DNA of 64,000 bases, taken from assembly GCA_020637165.1 (NCBI GenBank), contig JACJWN010000010.1, positions 124,001 through 188,000 on the forward strand, in the 5' to 3' direction. The number at the start of each line of letters is the position of its first letter. Position 1 is the stretch's first letter. Of the stretch, positions 8,743-19,286 are shown one piece after another. The notes beneath the pieces are model-generated. The model was given only the letters and a program-made list of their open reading frames with translations. It did no database searches and was not told where the DNA came from. Source of the DNA: Mycolicibacterium sp. (lineage in GTDB: Bacteria > Actinomycetota > Actinomycetes > Mycobacteriales > Mycobacteriaceae). Made by a program: the position numbers and the translations under genes.

Positions 8743-9718
8743 GCCGCGCCCTCCGCCGCCGCCGGGGTCGTCACATGCCGGCCCAGGGTCTCGACGTCCT
8801 CCCAGGTTCCGGCCTCGGCGTAGTCGACGGCCTCGGCGATCTCGGTGGCGGCGGCCTGCTCCATCGCGGCGATGTCGTCGTCGTTCACCAGACCCTCGGC
8901 GGTGCACTTCTCGGTGAACAGCCTGATGGGGTCGCGTTCCCGCCAGGTCTGCACCTCGGCCTTGTCCCGGTACAACTCCGGGTCGAACATCGAGTGCGGC
9001 CGGAAGCGGTAGGTGCGGAACTCGATGAAGAACGGGCCGCCCTTGGTGCGGATGTGCTCGACGGCCTGGCGCATGACGGCGTTACAGGCCAGCACGTCCA
9101 TCCCGTCGGCGCTGGCCGCCGGCACCCGGTAGGACTCCGCCTTGGCGGTCAGGTCGACCTGGGACAGTTCCCGGTCGATCGCGGTTCCCATGGCGTAGCG
9201 GTTGTTCTCACAGCAGAACAGCACCGGCAACTGCCACAGCTCGGCCATGTTCATCGACTCGTGGAAGGCGCCCTCGGCGATCGCCCCCTCGCCGAAGTAG
9301 CAGGCGGTCACCCGGTTGCGCTTCAGCTGGGCGTCGGCGAAGGCCAGCCCGGTGGCCAGCGGCAGCCCGCCGGCCACGATCGCGTTGCCGCCGTAGAACC
9401 GCCGGCTGGCGTCGAACAGGTGCATCGACCCGCCGCGCCCGCCCGAGCAGCCCTCCTGCTTGCCGAACATCTCCGCCATGATCTTGGTCATCGGGACGCC
9501 GCGCAGCAGCGCATGGGCGTGTTCGCGGTAGGTGGCCACCACCGCGTCGTCGGCTCCCAGCACCCGCAACGACCCGGTGGCCACACCCTCCTCGCCGATG
9601 TAGAGGTGCAGGAATCCGCGGATCTTGCCGGCGCTGTAGAGCTCGGCGCACTTCTCCTCCATGCGCCGCACCCGGATCATGTCGCGCAGCAGTTCGCGGG
9701 CCAGCCCCTGGTCGGTCA

Positions 9719-9719
<1 letters not shown>
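8739..9719 (-). CDS. 2-oxoacid dehydrogenase E1 component, alpha subunit
   Basis: A 326-aa thiamine-diphosphate-dependent E1alpha. The TPP/Mg motif is [20 protein letters not shown] followed by NN in [10 protein letters not shown]; the substrate-channel region is [19 protein letters not shown]. It decarboxylates a 2-oxoacid and, with E1beta, reductively acylates E2 lipoamide. The ATG at 9719 overlaps the synthetase stop by one base (TGATG); a GTG one codon earlier (9722) is equally possible. The resemblance is to the two-subunit pyruvate/acetoin dehydrogenase class, not to AceE, the single-chain E1 used by the mycobacterial housekeeping pyruvate dehydrogenase complex. This complex is therefore additional to that one. 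Confidence 0.94.
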
Positions 9720-11554
<1,835 letters not shown>

Positions 11555-11565
11555 GAACCGTCCTT

Positions 11566-11808
11566 CTAGCGGCGCGGCGGCTCGAGGACGCCGTCACGCC
11601 GGGCGCGCGGGATGTTGGCCATCACCCGCTCGATCAGCGCGCTGTAGGCGCCGCCGTCGTTGATGATGTCGAGACGTTTCAGCTGCCTCAGGAAGGCGTC
11701 GATGCGCCGTTCCAGCGGCCAGTCCCAGTAATCGCGGCGGGTGAACGGTGAGCAGAGGAACTTCCAGGCGATGCCCTCGATCTCTTCGTGCGCATCACTT
11801 TTGGCCAT
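11566..11808 (-). CDS. Small hypothetical protein, first gene of the ACP-dehydrogenase operon
   Basis: An 80-aa basic, Trp-rich protein ([12 protein letters not shown]) that I do not recognise. It has no signal peptide, membrane segment or metal-binding Cys set; secondary structure looks all-helical, with [15 protein letters not shown] as an amphipathic helix. The ATG at 11808 has a G-rich ribosome site (GGGGGGA, 5 nt upstream). It lies 11 bp before the CoA synthetase, so it is almost certainly co-transcribed with the whole operon. A partner or regulator of the synthetase or dehydrogenase is the simplest guess, without direct support. Confidence 0.75.
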   Translation of the reverse strand: MAKSDAHEEIEGIAWKFLCSPFTRRDYWDWPLERRIDAFLRQLKRLDIINDGGAYSALIERVMANIPRARRDGVLEPPRR

Positions 11809-11863
11809 AACCGTCCCCCCTGATTGCCACCCCTCAATTCATAGGGAACCACACGGCCCGGCG

Positions 11864-11883
11864 AAAGGGGCGAAAGTCCCCGA
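11864..11883 (-). promoter_or_regulatory. DosR/DevR-like box and promoter of the ACP-dehydrogenase operon
   Basis: The minus strand reads GGGGACTTTCGCCCC here. Aligned to the DosR consensus TTSGGGACTWWAGTCCCSAA it keeps the GGG...CCC cores at the right distance and scores about 13/20. A -10-like TATGAA lies at 11843-11838, which puts the transcription start near 11831 and the box centre near -42, a normal activator position. The operon start codon is at 11808. DosR control (hypoxia, nitric oxide) is therefore a testable prediction; binding is not shown. Confidence 0.5.
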
Positions 11884-11891
11884 AGTACAGG

Positions 11892-13058
11892 TCAGGCCAC
11901 CAGTGGGTCGTGCTGAATGCGCTCGGCCGGCGTGCCGCCGGCGATCAGCGCCGCTTTGGTGGCCAGCACCATCTCCGGGCGCCCGCAGATCAGGATCTGC
12001 CGGTCACACCAGGACCCGTAACCGCTGACCACCTCGGGCAGCCGTCCAGTCTGGCGCACGTGCAGACCGCGCGGCGGGCTGACGTCGGGGTAGTCGGCTG
12101 CCCACGGCGGGTCGATGTCGTAGTCCGAGACCGGCGAGACCGACAGCCACGGGTTGCAGCTCGCGACCTCCCACAGTGTGCGCAGGTCGTACAACTCGCA
12201 CGGGTACCGGGCACCGAAGAACAGGTGCACCCGCGGGTTCTCGCCGAACCGCGCCAGATCCATGATGATGGCGCGCAGCGGTGCCAGCCCGGTACCGCCG
12301 GCCACCATGAGCACGTCACCGCCGGCGCGGTCGACCCGAAGACCGCCGTGCGGGTTGGACAACCGCCAGCGGTCCCCGCGGCGGGTCTCGGTGACCAGGG
12401 CCGGGCTCACCGTCCCGCCGGGTACGGCGCGAACGTGGAACTCGATGAACCCGTCGGGGTCCGACGGGATGGCCGGGGACAGATAGCGCCACCGGCGCGG
12501 GTGCTGTGGCGCGCGGACGCTGACGTACTGGCCGGGGTGGTAGGGCATCGGCCCGTTGAGCCGCAGCCGGATCACCGCGACGTCGCGGGACACCCGGTGA
12601 TGTTCTATGACGGTGCCGTCCCACCACGGTGGCTGGCGCTCGGCGCTGGCCGCCCCCGACATCGCCCCGGCGATCAGGGTGACGGCCCCGTCGGCGGCGT
12701 CATCGACCGCCGCACTCCACCGGTCGGCGAACTCGGCGCGCATCGACGTGTAGAGGGCCTGACGCAGGGTCTCGTAGTGGTGGGTCTTGACCCCGTACTT
12801 GCGGTGATCACGGCCGAGCTGGGCCAGGAACGCCACCGGTTCGGCGGCGCGCTGCGCGACGAACTCGCCGAACAACCAGCGCAGCGCGTGGGTGAACGCG
12901 TCCTGGTGGGCGCCCAGGTCGGCCGGGAACAGAGCGCGGACGGACTCGTCGGCGCGGAACCAGGTGGCGTAGAAACGACCCATCAGGTTGCCCGACTGGA
13001 CAGGGTCGTCCAGCGCCGCCTGCAGCACCCGCAGTGAATCGCGGTCATCGAGCCCCAC
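11892..13058 (-). CDS. Type II flavohemoglobin (globin-FAD-NAD reductase fusion)
   Basis: A 388-aa globin (about residues 1-140) fused to a ferredoxin-reductase-like FAD/NAD module. The proximal haem His is in YGVKTHHYETL (His93 or His94). The FAD-binding stretch WRYLSPAI replaces the classical RxYS, and VAGGTGLAPLRAI is the NAD-site loop. The arrangement and length match Rv0385 of M. tuberculosis, which likewise lies divergent to clpB. That protein is described as a type II flavohemoglobin with a redox role differing from the classical NO dioxygenase. GTG 13058 is the plausible start; in-frame sequence further upstream lies in the neighbour. A DosR-like box follows the gene but belongs to the next operon. 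Confidence 0.9.
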   Translation of the reverse strand: MGLDDRDSLRVLQAALDDPVQSGNLMGRFYATWFRADESVRALFPADLGAHQDAFTHALRWLFGEFVAQRAAEPVAFLAQLGRDHRKYGVKTHHYETLRQALYTSMRAEFADRWSAAVDDAADGAVTLIAGAMSGAASAERQPPWWDGTVIEHHRVSRDVAVIRLRLNGPMPYHPGQYVSVRAPQHPRRWRYLSPAIPSDPDGFIEFHVRAVPGGTVSPALVTETRRGDRWRLSNPHGGLRVDRAGGDVLMVAGGTGLAPLRAIIMDLARFGENPRVHLFFGARYPCELYDLRTLWEVASCNPWLSVSPVSDYDIDPPWAADYPDVSPPRGLHVRQTGRLPEVVSGYGSWCDRQILICGRPEMVLATKAALIAGGTPAERIQHDPLVA

Positions 13059-13087
13059 GGCGCGATTGTAGGTCAGCCGCGAGGCGG

Positions 13088-13756
13088 CTAGAGGCCGTGA
13101 ATTCCCTTGTACAGCAGGGCCGCACCGATCACCACGAGGATCACCCCGACCATGGCGGAGTGGTTGTCCTCCATCCAGCGTTTGAGCTTGTTCAGCGGCT
13201 CGTCGAGTTGCTTTCCGGCCACCAGGTAGCCCAGTACCGGCAGGGCGACCGATGCCGAGGCCAGGGCGGTGAACACGGCCACGGCCTGCCAGGCCCCGGT
13301 GCGGCCCAGCGCGGCGGTGCCGATGGCCGCACCGGCCGCCACACACATCGCGAGAACCTTCACGTTGGCCACCGTCAGCGTGACGCCGGTGAGGAAGGCC
13401 CGCCCCGGGCCGGCTGAGGTCATCGCGCTGAGCCACTTGGGGGTGTGCTGGGCGCGGTGGCGGGTCATCCAGCGGTAGCCGCCGAAGACCACCAGCGCCG
13501 CGCCGATGACGATGCGTACGTACGGCGCTGCGGGGGACTTGCGATCCAGGCCGTCGGCGAGGTCGGAGGCGACGACGGCGGCCGCGGTGATGACGCCGAC
13601 ACCGAGCACCCAGCCCGCCAGGAACGCCAGGCTCGTCGGCCGCGGCCGCGGGGTGTGCAGCATCAGGATGGCGGGGATGATCGTCAGCGGCGAGAGCGCG
13701 ATGACCAGCGCCAGCGGGATGAGCTCGGTCAGGTCCGAGGCGAGTCCGGTCACCAC
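13088..13756 (-). CDS. GAP family membrane protein (Sap-like)
   Basis: A 222-aa protein with about six hydrophobic segments (for example LIPLALVIALSPLTIIPAIL, FLAGWVLGVGVITAAAVV, and a C-terminal VGVILVVIGAALL). It resembles the mycobacterial GAP/Sap family associated with glycolipid or peptidoglycolipid export; the N-terminal SPLTIIPAILML motif is typical. It starts at GTG 13756. The 3' end is 29 bp before the flavohemoglobin start in the same direction, so co-transcription is possible. The lipid transported is unknown. Confidence 0.85.
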   Translation of the reverse strand: MVTGLASDLTELIPLALVIALSPLTIIPAILMLHTPRPRPTSLAFLAGWVLGVGVITAAAVVASDLADGLDRKSPAAPYVRIVIGAALVVFGGYRWMTRHRAQHTPKWLSAMTSAGPGRAFLTGVTLTVANVKVLAMCVAAGAAIGTAALGRTGAWQAVAVFTALASASVALPVLGYLVAGKQLDEPLNKLKRWMEDNHSAMVGVILVVIGAALLYKGIHGL

Positions 13757-13762
13757 GGCAAT

Positions 13763-14071
13763 CTAATCCGGTGCCCGGCGCAGTGTCCACGCCGGCGCCC
13801 AGTGGGTCACCGCCTTTCTGCGGGCGCCGTAGGCGATGCCGTAGGTGACCAGCCCCCACCACTCGCCCTGCTCGCACAGACCCCAGCAGGACAGCGTTCC
13901 GGTCACCACGGCGTCCATCTGCAGGCCCTGCGGGTGGTATCGGCCGGTGCGGTGCGGGCGGCGGGGGAACAGGGCGGACAGGTCGACCAGGACCCGCGCC
14001 GGGGGGCGCACCGGGCGGAAAGGGGAGGGCAGCGGCTGGCCGTTGTATCCGATCGCCGCGAGATCCCCCAC
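13763..14071 (-). CDS. Conserved small hypothetical protein
   Basis: A 102-aa protein starting at GTG 14071 (MGDLAAIGYNG). The C-terminal half has a striking aromatic/Gly block, CWGLCEQGEWWGLVTYGIAY, followed by HWAPAWTL; I recall similar sequences in other mycobacteria but no function. No signal peptide or membrane helix is clear. It lies 6 bp upstream of the GAP-family gene, so the two probably form one unit with the flavohemoglobin. The start codon is not certain because no strong ribosome site is visible. Confidence 0.65.
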   Translation of the reverse strand: MGDLAAIGYNGQPLPSPFRPVRPPARVLVDLSALFPRRPHRTGRYHPQGLQMDAVVTGTLSCWGLCEQGEWWGLVTYGIAYGARRKAVTHWAPAWTLRRAPD

Positions 14072-14393
14072 TGTTCGATCATATGTTCGATATTGGCCCT
14101 GCGTCAGCAGACGGGAAATTGCACAGTTTGGGCGGTTCCCGTGCGAGCTTGCGTCTGCTCGCGGCCGACGGTCGCCGCCGCTACCCCCGCAACGCGCTCA
14201 GCCCGGCCACTGCAACCCCCGTATCCGCCGGCACTTATCTTTCGTCGGCGCGCTGATCGGCTTCGTCTTCGAAAAGCCCTTTCCGATCCCGCGCTGGCGA
14301 AGGATCATCCCGACTCGCCCGCGGTCCCCGGCCGAGTGGTTCGCGCCGCACGGCCGGCTGCGGGCCGCCGATCTGATGCCGTACGGCCCTATC
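14072..14393. other. Intergenic region between divergent 13763 gene and clpB
   Basis: About 320 bp without a convincing gene. It holds a degenerate member of the GAGCAGACGCAAA repeat family (14105-14160) near its left end. The remainder (14161-14393) has open frames on both strands but only basic, low-complexity translations. The right edge abuts the clpB promoter. I see no tRNA, riboswitch or transposon end. Confidence 0.6.
14105..14160. repeat. Degenerate GAGCAGACGCAAA-family palindrome
   Basis: The left side CAGCAGACGGGAA (14105-14117) and the right side, read on the minus strand as GAGCAGACGC then ACGGGAA, share AGCAGACG and ACGGGAA as imperfect inverted arms. Unlike the other three copies it does not follow a gene end but lies 34 bp upstream of a minus-strand gene start, so it is probably not a terminator for a flanking gene. 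Confidence 0.5.
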
Positions 14394-14421
14394 GGGAACC
14401 TATGCGGATTCGCTAGGGTTG
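14394..14421 (+). promoter_or_regulatory. SigH-type promoter of clpB
   Basis: GGGAACC (14394-14400) and GTTG (14418-14421) with a 17-bp spacer between GGAACC and GTT, the same as at dnaK. The -10 GTTG is the first four bases of the HAIR at 14418-14438, so HspR bound there would sit on the promoter itself. The clpB GTG start is 77 bp further on. Confidence 0.7.
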
Positions 14422-14438
14422 AGCGGAACAGACTCAAG
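14418..14438 (+). promoter_or_regulatory. HAIR (HspR operator) of clpB
   Basis: GTTGAGC (14418-14424), 7 bp, ACTCAAG (14432-14438). The right arm matches the consensus exactly and the left arm 5/7. It overlaps the SigH-type -10. Known biology: clpB belongs to the HspR regulon in M. tuberculosis. Confidence 0.85.
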
Positions 14439-14497
14439 GTTTGCGGTGTTGTACACCTCGACAAGCTTCTACCAGGAGAAACGGAGGACGTCGGAGC

Positions 14498-17050
14498 GTG
14501 GATTCTTTCAATCCGACCACCAAGACCCAGGCCGCGCTGACCGCGGCCCTGCAGGCCGCCAGCGCGGCCGGCAACCCCGAGATCCGGCCCGCCCACCTGT
14601 TGATGGCCCTGCTCACCCAGACCGACGGCATCGCCGGTCCGCTGCTGGAGGCCGTCGGGGTCGAGCCGGCGACCGTCCGCAGCCAGGACCAGGTGCTGCT
14701 CGAGCGGCTGCCCACCAGCAGCGGGGCCACCTCGCAGCCGCAGCTGAGCCGGGAATCGCTGGCCGCGATCAACACCGCCCAGCAGCTGGCCACCGAGATG
14801 GGCGACGAGTACGTCTCCACCGAACACCTGATGGTCGGCCTGGCCACTGGTGACTCCGATGTGGCCAAGCTGCTCACCGGCGCCGGGGCCTCCCCGCAGG
14901 CGCTGCGCGAGGCCTTCGTCAAGGTTCGCGGCAGCGCCCGGGTCACCAGCGCCGACCCCGAAGCCCAGTACCAGGCGCTGGAGAAGTACTCCACCGACCT
15001 GACCGCCCGGGCCCGCGAGGGCAAGCTCGACCCGGTCATCGGCCGGGACAACGAGATCCGCCGCGTCATCCAGGTACTCAGCCGCCGCACCAAGAACAAC
15101 CCGGTGCTCATCGGCGAGCCCGGCGTCGGCAAGACCGCCATCGTGGAGGGCCTGGCCCAGCGCATCATCGACGGCGACGTCCCGGAGAGCCTGCGGGACA
15201 AGACCGTCATCTCCCTGGACCTCGGCTCGATGGTGGCTGGGGCGAAGTACCGCGGCGAGTTCGAGGAGCGGCTCAAGGCCGTCCTGGACGAGATCAAGGA
15301 ATCCGCCGGGCAGATCATCACCTTCATCGACGAGTTGCACACCATCGTCGGTGCCGGCGCGACCGGCGAGGGCGCGATGGACGCCGGCAACATGATCAAG
15401 CCGATGCTGGCCCGCGGTGAGCTGCGCCTGGTCGGGGCGACAACCCTCGACGAGTACCGCAAGTACATCGAGAAGGACGCCGCCCTGGAACGGCGCTTCC
15501 AGCAGGTGTTCGTCGGCGAGCCCTCGGTGGAGGACACCGTGGGCATCCTGCGCGGACTCAAGGACCGCTACGAGGTGCACCACGGCGTGCAGATCACCGA
15601 CTCCGCCCTGGTCGCCGCGGCCACCCTCTCCGATCGCTACATCACCAGCCGGTTCCTGCCGGACAAGGCCATCGACCTGGTCGATGAGGCCGCCTCCCGG
15701 CTGCGCATGGAGATCGACTCCCGGCCCGTCGAGGTCGACGAGGTCGAGCGTTTGGTGCGCCGCCTGGAGATCGAGGAGATGGCGCTGGCCAAGGAGGAGG
15801 ATGAGGCCTCCAAGGAACGGCTGGAGAAGCTGCGCGGCGAATTGGCCGACCAGAAGGAGAAACTGGCCGAGCTGACCACCCGCTGGCAGAACGAGAAGAA
15901 CGCCATCGACATCGTTCGCGAGTTCAAGGAGCAGCTGGAGGACCTGCGCGGCGAGGCCGACCGCGCCGAGCGCGACGGCGACTTGGCCAAGGCCGCCGAA
16001 CTGCGCTACGGCCGCATCCCGGAGGTGGAGAAGAAACTCGACGCCGCACTGCCGCAGGCCCAGGCCCGCGAAGCCGTCATGCTAAAGGAGCAGGTCAGCC
16101 CCGACGACATCGCCGACGTGGTGGCCTCCTGGACCGGCATCCCGGCCGGCCGGTTGCTGGAGGGTGAGACTGCCAAGCTACTGCGGATGGAGGACGAACT
16201 CGGCAAGCGGGTCATCGGGCAGAAGAAGGCCGTCGCTGCGGTCTCTGATGCGGTGCGCCGCACCCGGGCCGGGGTCGCCGACCCCAACCGGCCCACCGGA
16301 TCGTTCCTGTTCCTGGGGCCGACCGGTGTCGGCAAGACCGAGCTGGCCAAGGCGCTGGCCGACTTCCTGTTCGACGACGAGCGGGCCATGGTCCGCATCG
16401 ACATGAGCGAGTATGGCGAGAAGCACTCGGTGGCCCGGCTGGTCGGCGCGCCTCCCGGCTACATCGGCTATGACCAGGGCGGTCAGCTGACCGAGGCGGT
16501 GCGCCGGCGGCCCTACACCGTGGTGCTCTTCGACGAGGTCGAAAAGGCCCACCCGGACGTCTTCGACGTGCTGCTGCAGGTGCTCGACGAGGGACGGCTC
16601 ACCGACGGCCAGGGCCGCACGGTGGACTTCCGCAACACCATCCTCATCCTGACCTCCAACCTGGGGTCCGGCGGCACCGAGGAGCAGGTGATGGCGGCGG
16701 TGCGCGCGGCGTTCAAGCCGGAGTTCATCAACCGGCTCGACGACGTGCTGATCTTCGACGCCCTCAACCCCGAGGAACTGGTCCAGATCGTCGACATCCA
16801 GCTGTCCCAGCTCAAGAAGCGGCTGTCCCAGCGGCGCCTGGAACTGCAGGTCTCGCTGCCGGCCAAGGAATGGCTGGCCGACCGCGGGTTCGACCCGGTC
16901 TACGGGGCCCGGCCGCTGCGCCGGCTGGTCCAGCAGGCCATCGGCGACCAGTTGGCCAAGATGCTGCTGGCCGGGGAGATCCACGACGGCGACACCGTCG
17001 AGGTCAACGTCTCCGAGGACGGGGATTCGCTGGTCCTGGCCGCCGGTTAG
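14498..17050 (+). CDS. clpB: ATP-dependent disaggregase ClpB
   Basis: An 850-aa Hsp100 hexameric disaggregase that works with DnaK to rescue aggregated proteins (M. tuberculosis ClpB about 848 aa). It has two N-terminal Clp repeats (to about residue 140), AAA1 with Walker A GEPGVGKT, a coiled-coil middle domain (about residues 400-525), AAA2 with Walker [10 protein letters not shown], and a C-terminal D2-small domain. The GTG at 14498 ([11 protein letters not shown]) follows a GGAGGA site and fits the family N-terminus; an in-frame ATG at 14441 would start near the operator. Followed by a palindrome at 17057-17112 that probably terminates transcription. Confidence 0.98.
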   Translation: MDSFNPTTKTQAALTAALQAASAAGNPEIRPAHLLMALLTQTDGIAGPLLEAVGVEPATVRSQDQVLLERLPTSSGATSQPQLSRESLAAINTAQQLATEMGDEYVSTEHLMVGLATGDSDVAKLLTGAGASPQALREAFVKVRGSARVTSADPEAQYQALEKYSTDLTARAREGKLDPVIGRDNEIRRVIQVLSRRTKNNPVLIGEPGVGKTAIVEGLAQRIIDGDVPESLRDKTVISLDLGSMVAGAKYRGEFEERLKAVLDEIKESAGQIITFIDELHTIVGAGATGEGAMDAGNMIKPMLARGELRLVGATTLDEYRKYIEKDAALERRFQQVFVGEPSVEDTVGILRGLKDRYEVHHGVQITDSALVAAATLSDRYITSRFLPDKAIDLVDEAASRLRMEIDSRPVEVDEVERLVRRLEIEEMALAKEEDEASKERLEKLRGELADQKEKLAELTTRWQNEKNAIDIVREFKEQLEDLRGEADRAERDGDLAKAAELRYGRIPEVEKKLDAALPQAQAREAVMLKEQVSPDDIADVVASWTGIPAGRLLEGETAKLLRMEDELGKRVIGQKKAVAAVSDAVRRTRAGVADPNRPTGSFLFLGPTGVGKTELAKALADFLFDDERAMVRIDMSEYGEKHSVARLVGAPPGYIGYDQGGQLTEAVRRRPYTVVLFDEVEKAHPDVFDVLLQVLDEGRLTDGQGRTVDFRNTILILTSNLGSGGTEEQVMAAVRAAFKPEFINRLDDVLIFDALNPEELVQIVDIQLSQLKKRLSQRRLELQVSLPAKEWLADRGFDPVYGARPLRRLVQQAIGDQLAKMLLAGEIHDGDTVEVNVSEDGDSLVLAAG

Positions 17051-17056
17051 CCCCGC

Positions 17057-17112
17057 GAGCAGACGCAAAAGGCCCCGACACGCCCGGCGTGTCGGGGCTT
17101 TTGCGTCTGTTC
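17057..17112. terminator. Palindromic terminator after clpB (GAGCAGACGCAAA family)
   Basis: Arms GAGCAGACGCAAAAGGCCCC... and its complement, about 27 bp each, with one G bulge and one outer mismatch (right end GTTC instead of GCTC). The stem core CCCCGACACGCC resembles that of the hspR copy, so these two are closely related. It begins 6 bp after the clpB stop, and 73 bp separate it from the next start. Confidence 0.85.
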
Positions 17113-17185
17113 GGCAAAAACGGTGACCCGGTTGTTACCTGCGAGGACTCTCGGTGAACGGCGGGGAACGGTTACGCTACGACCG

Positions 17186-17941
17186 ATGGTTCCCTTCTGG
17201 TTCACGCTGTCCGCACTCTGCTTCGTGGGTGCGGCGGTGCTGCTGTATGTCGACATCGGCCGTCGTCGTGGGCTGGGCCGGCGCCGCAAGTCCTGGGCGC
17301 GGGCGCACGGCTTCGACTACGAGCAGGAGTCCGGCGAGATCGTCGACCGCTGGAAGCGGGGCGTGATGTCCACCGTCGGCGACGTCACCGCGCGCAACGT
17401 CGTGCTCGGGCAGGTCCGCGGCGAGGCGGTCTACATCTTCGACCTCGAGGACGTCGCCACCGTCATCGCCCTGCACCGCAAGGTTGGCACCAACGTCGTG
17501 ATGGACCTGCGGCTCAAGGGTGTCAAGGAACCGCGCGAGAACGACGTCTGGCTGCTCGGGGCGATCGGGCCGCGGATGGTCTACTCCAACAACCTCGACG
17601 CCGCGCGCCGCGCCTGCGACCGGCGGATGGTCACCTTCGCCCACACCGCGCCGGACTGCGCGGAGATCATGTGGAACGAGCAGAACTGGACGCTGGTGGC
17701 CATGCCCATCGCCTCCACCCGCGCCCAGTGGGACGAGGGCCTGCGCGCGGTCCGGCAGTTCAACGACCTGCTGCGCGTGCTACCGCCCATCCCCGCCCAG
17801 GCCGCCGCCGCCCAGTCCTCGCGCCGTCCGGCCGAACCCGGGCGTCCGCAGGCCCTGCCGACCGGGCACACCGACGCCCCGCCGGTCCTGCGGCCCCAAC
17901 AGCCCCGCACCGGCACGCAGGCCCCGAACTTCCAGACCTGA
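17186..17941 (+). CDS. Membrane-anchored conserved protein (Rv0383c-like)
   Basis: A 251-aa protein with one N-terminal transmembrane helix (residues about 2-23, FWFTLSALCFVGAAVLLYV) and the basic stop GRRRGLGRRRK, then a soluble domain and a Pro-rich tail from about residue 205. The conserved core contains VYIFDLEDVATVIALHRKVG. It corresponds in position to Rv0383c, next to clpB and pyrE. The ATG at 17186 is preferred over an upstream start at 17123. Function unknown. The soluble part is predicted to be cytosolic, from the positive-inside rule. Confidence 0.85.
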   Translation: MVPFWFTLSALCFVGAAVLLYVDIGRRRGLGRRRKSWARAHGFDYEQESGEIVDRWKRGVMSTVGDVTARNVVLGQVRGEAVYIFDLEDVATVIALHRKVGTNVVMDLRLKGVKEPRENDVWLLGAIGPRMVYSNNLDAARRACDRRMVTFAHTAPDCAEIMWNEQNWTLVAMPIASTRAQWDEGLRAVRQFNDLLRVLPPIPAQAAAAQSSRRPAEPGRPQALPTGHTDAPPVLRPQQPRTGTQAPNFQT

Positions 17942-17962
17942 ACCGGCGATTAAGGTGACGGG

Positions 17963-18739
17963 GTGCCCCGCCCCACCGCCCTGATCACCGGCCCCACCTC
18001 GGGCCTCGGAACCGGCTACGCCCGCCGGTTCGCCCGCGACGGATACAACCTGGTGCTGGTCGCCCGCGATGCGGCCCGACTGGATGAACTGGCCGGCGAA
18101 CTGCGCGCCGCGCACGGCGTCAACGTCGAAGCGCTCCCCGCCGACCTGTCCTCGGCCGCCGACCGCGACCGGGTCTGCGAACGGCTGGCCGAAGGGGTCG
18201 CCGTCCTGATCAACAACGCCGGGTTCGGCACCTCCGGTGAGTTCTGGACCACCGACCCCGCACTGCTGCAGCGCCAGCTCGACGTCAACGTCACCGCGGT
18301 GATGCACCTGACCCGCGCGGCGCTGCCACCGATGCTCGACGCCGGCATCGGCACCGTGATCAACATCGCCAGTGTGGCCGGCCTGCTGCCCGGGCGGGGC
18401 TCGACCTACTCCGCCTCCAAGGCGTGGGTGGTGTTCTTCTCCGAGGGCCTGGCCAACGGGCTGACCGGAACCGGGGTCGGCGTGCACGCGGTCTGCCCCG
18501 GTTTCGTGCGCACCGAGTTCCACCAGCGCGCCGGAATCGAGATGGGCTCCATCCCCGAGCGGATGTGGCTGACGGTGGACGGTGTCGTCACCGAGAGCCT
18601 CACCGACATCGCCAAGGGCAAGGTCGTCAGCGTGCCCGGCGCCCAGTACAAGGTGCTGACCGGTGCCGGGCGGGTCATTCCGCGCGGCCTGGTCCGCGCG
18701 TTCACCAAGAGGATGGGACGAGGCCGTGGCCGTACCTGA
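17963..18739 (+). CDS. Short-chain dehydrogenase/reductase
   Basis: A 258-aa classical SDR. The cofactor loop is TGPTSGLG (residues 9-16, a variant of TGxxxGxG with Pro at the second x). NNAG follows at about 91, and catalytic YSASK with the preceding Ser (NIASVAGLL) is intact. An Arg after the second beta strand (VARDAARLDEL) suggests NADP(H) preference. GTG start 17963. The stop lies inside the 5' end of pyrE (14-bp overlap), so the two genes are coupled. The substrate is unknown. Confidence 0.9.
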   Translation: MPRPTALITGPTSGLGTGYARRFARDGYNLVLVARDAARLDELAGELRAAHGVNVEALPADLSSAADRDRVCERLAEGVAVLINNAGFGTSGEFWTTDPALLQRQLDVNVTAVMHLTRAALPPMLDAGIGTVINIASVAGLLPGRGSTYSASKAWVVFFSEGLANGLTGTGVGVHAVCPGFVRTEFHQRAGIEMGSIPERMWLTVDGVVTESLTDIAKGKVVSVPGAQYKVLTGAGRVIPRGLVRAFTKRMGRGRGRT

Positions 18740-19286
18740 GCTCGACCCCGCCCGCCGCGCCGAACTGGCCGGTCTGGTCCGGGAACTGTCGGTGGTGTTC
18801 GGCCGGGTGACGCTGTCCTCGGGCAAGGAAGCCGACTACTACGTCGACCTGCGCCGCGCGACCCTGCACCACCGGGCCGCCCCGCTGATCGGGCATCTGA
18901 TGCGCGAGCTGACCGCCGACTGGGACTACGCCGCGGCCGGCGGGCTGACCATGGGGGCCGACCCGGTGGCGTGTGCGATCCTGCACGCACCGGGCCGTCC
19001 CATCGACGCGTTCGTGGTGCGCAAGGCCACCAAGACCCATGGCCTGCAGCGGCTCATCGAAGGCGCCGAGGTGTCCGGCAAACGAGTGCTCGTCGTGGAG
19101 GACACCAGCACCACCGGCGGATCGGCGCTGACCGCCGTGCGCGCGGTGCGGGAGGCCGGGGCGACGGTGGTCGGTGTCACCACCGTGGTGGACCGGGACA
19201 CCGGCGCTGCCGAGGCCATCGAGGCCGAGGGGGTGCCGTACCGGAGCATCCTCGGTCTGGCCGACCTCGGCCTCGACGATGTCTGA
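18726..19286 (+). CDS. pyrE: Orotate phosphoribosyltransferase
   Basis: A 186-aa enzyme of de novo pyrimidine synthesis that makes OMP from orotate and PRPP. The PRPP-binding motif is VLVVEDTSTTGGSAL (about residues 119-133), and the catalytic loop Lys region is FVVRKATKTHG. GTG 18726 gives MAVPELDPARRAELAGLVREL, a length similar to the M. tuberculosis enzyme (about 179 aa); upstream in-frame sequence belongs to the SDR. Overlaps the next gene by 8 bp. Confidence 0.96.
   Translation: MAVPELDPARRAELAGLVRELSVVFGRVTLSSGKEADYYVDLRRATLHHRAAPLIGHLMRELTADWDYAAAGGLTMGADPVACAILHAPGRPIDAFVVRKATKTHGLQRLIEGAEVSGKRVLVVEDTSTTGGSALTAVRAVREAGATVVGVTTVVDRDTGAAEAIEAEGVPYRSILGLADLGLDDV

Noticed and set aside
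11841-11850. GGGAACC at 11844-11850 as another SigH promoter
   Set aside because: No GTT at the right distance downstream on that strand and no plus-strand gene to serve.
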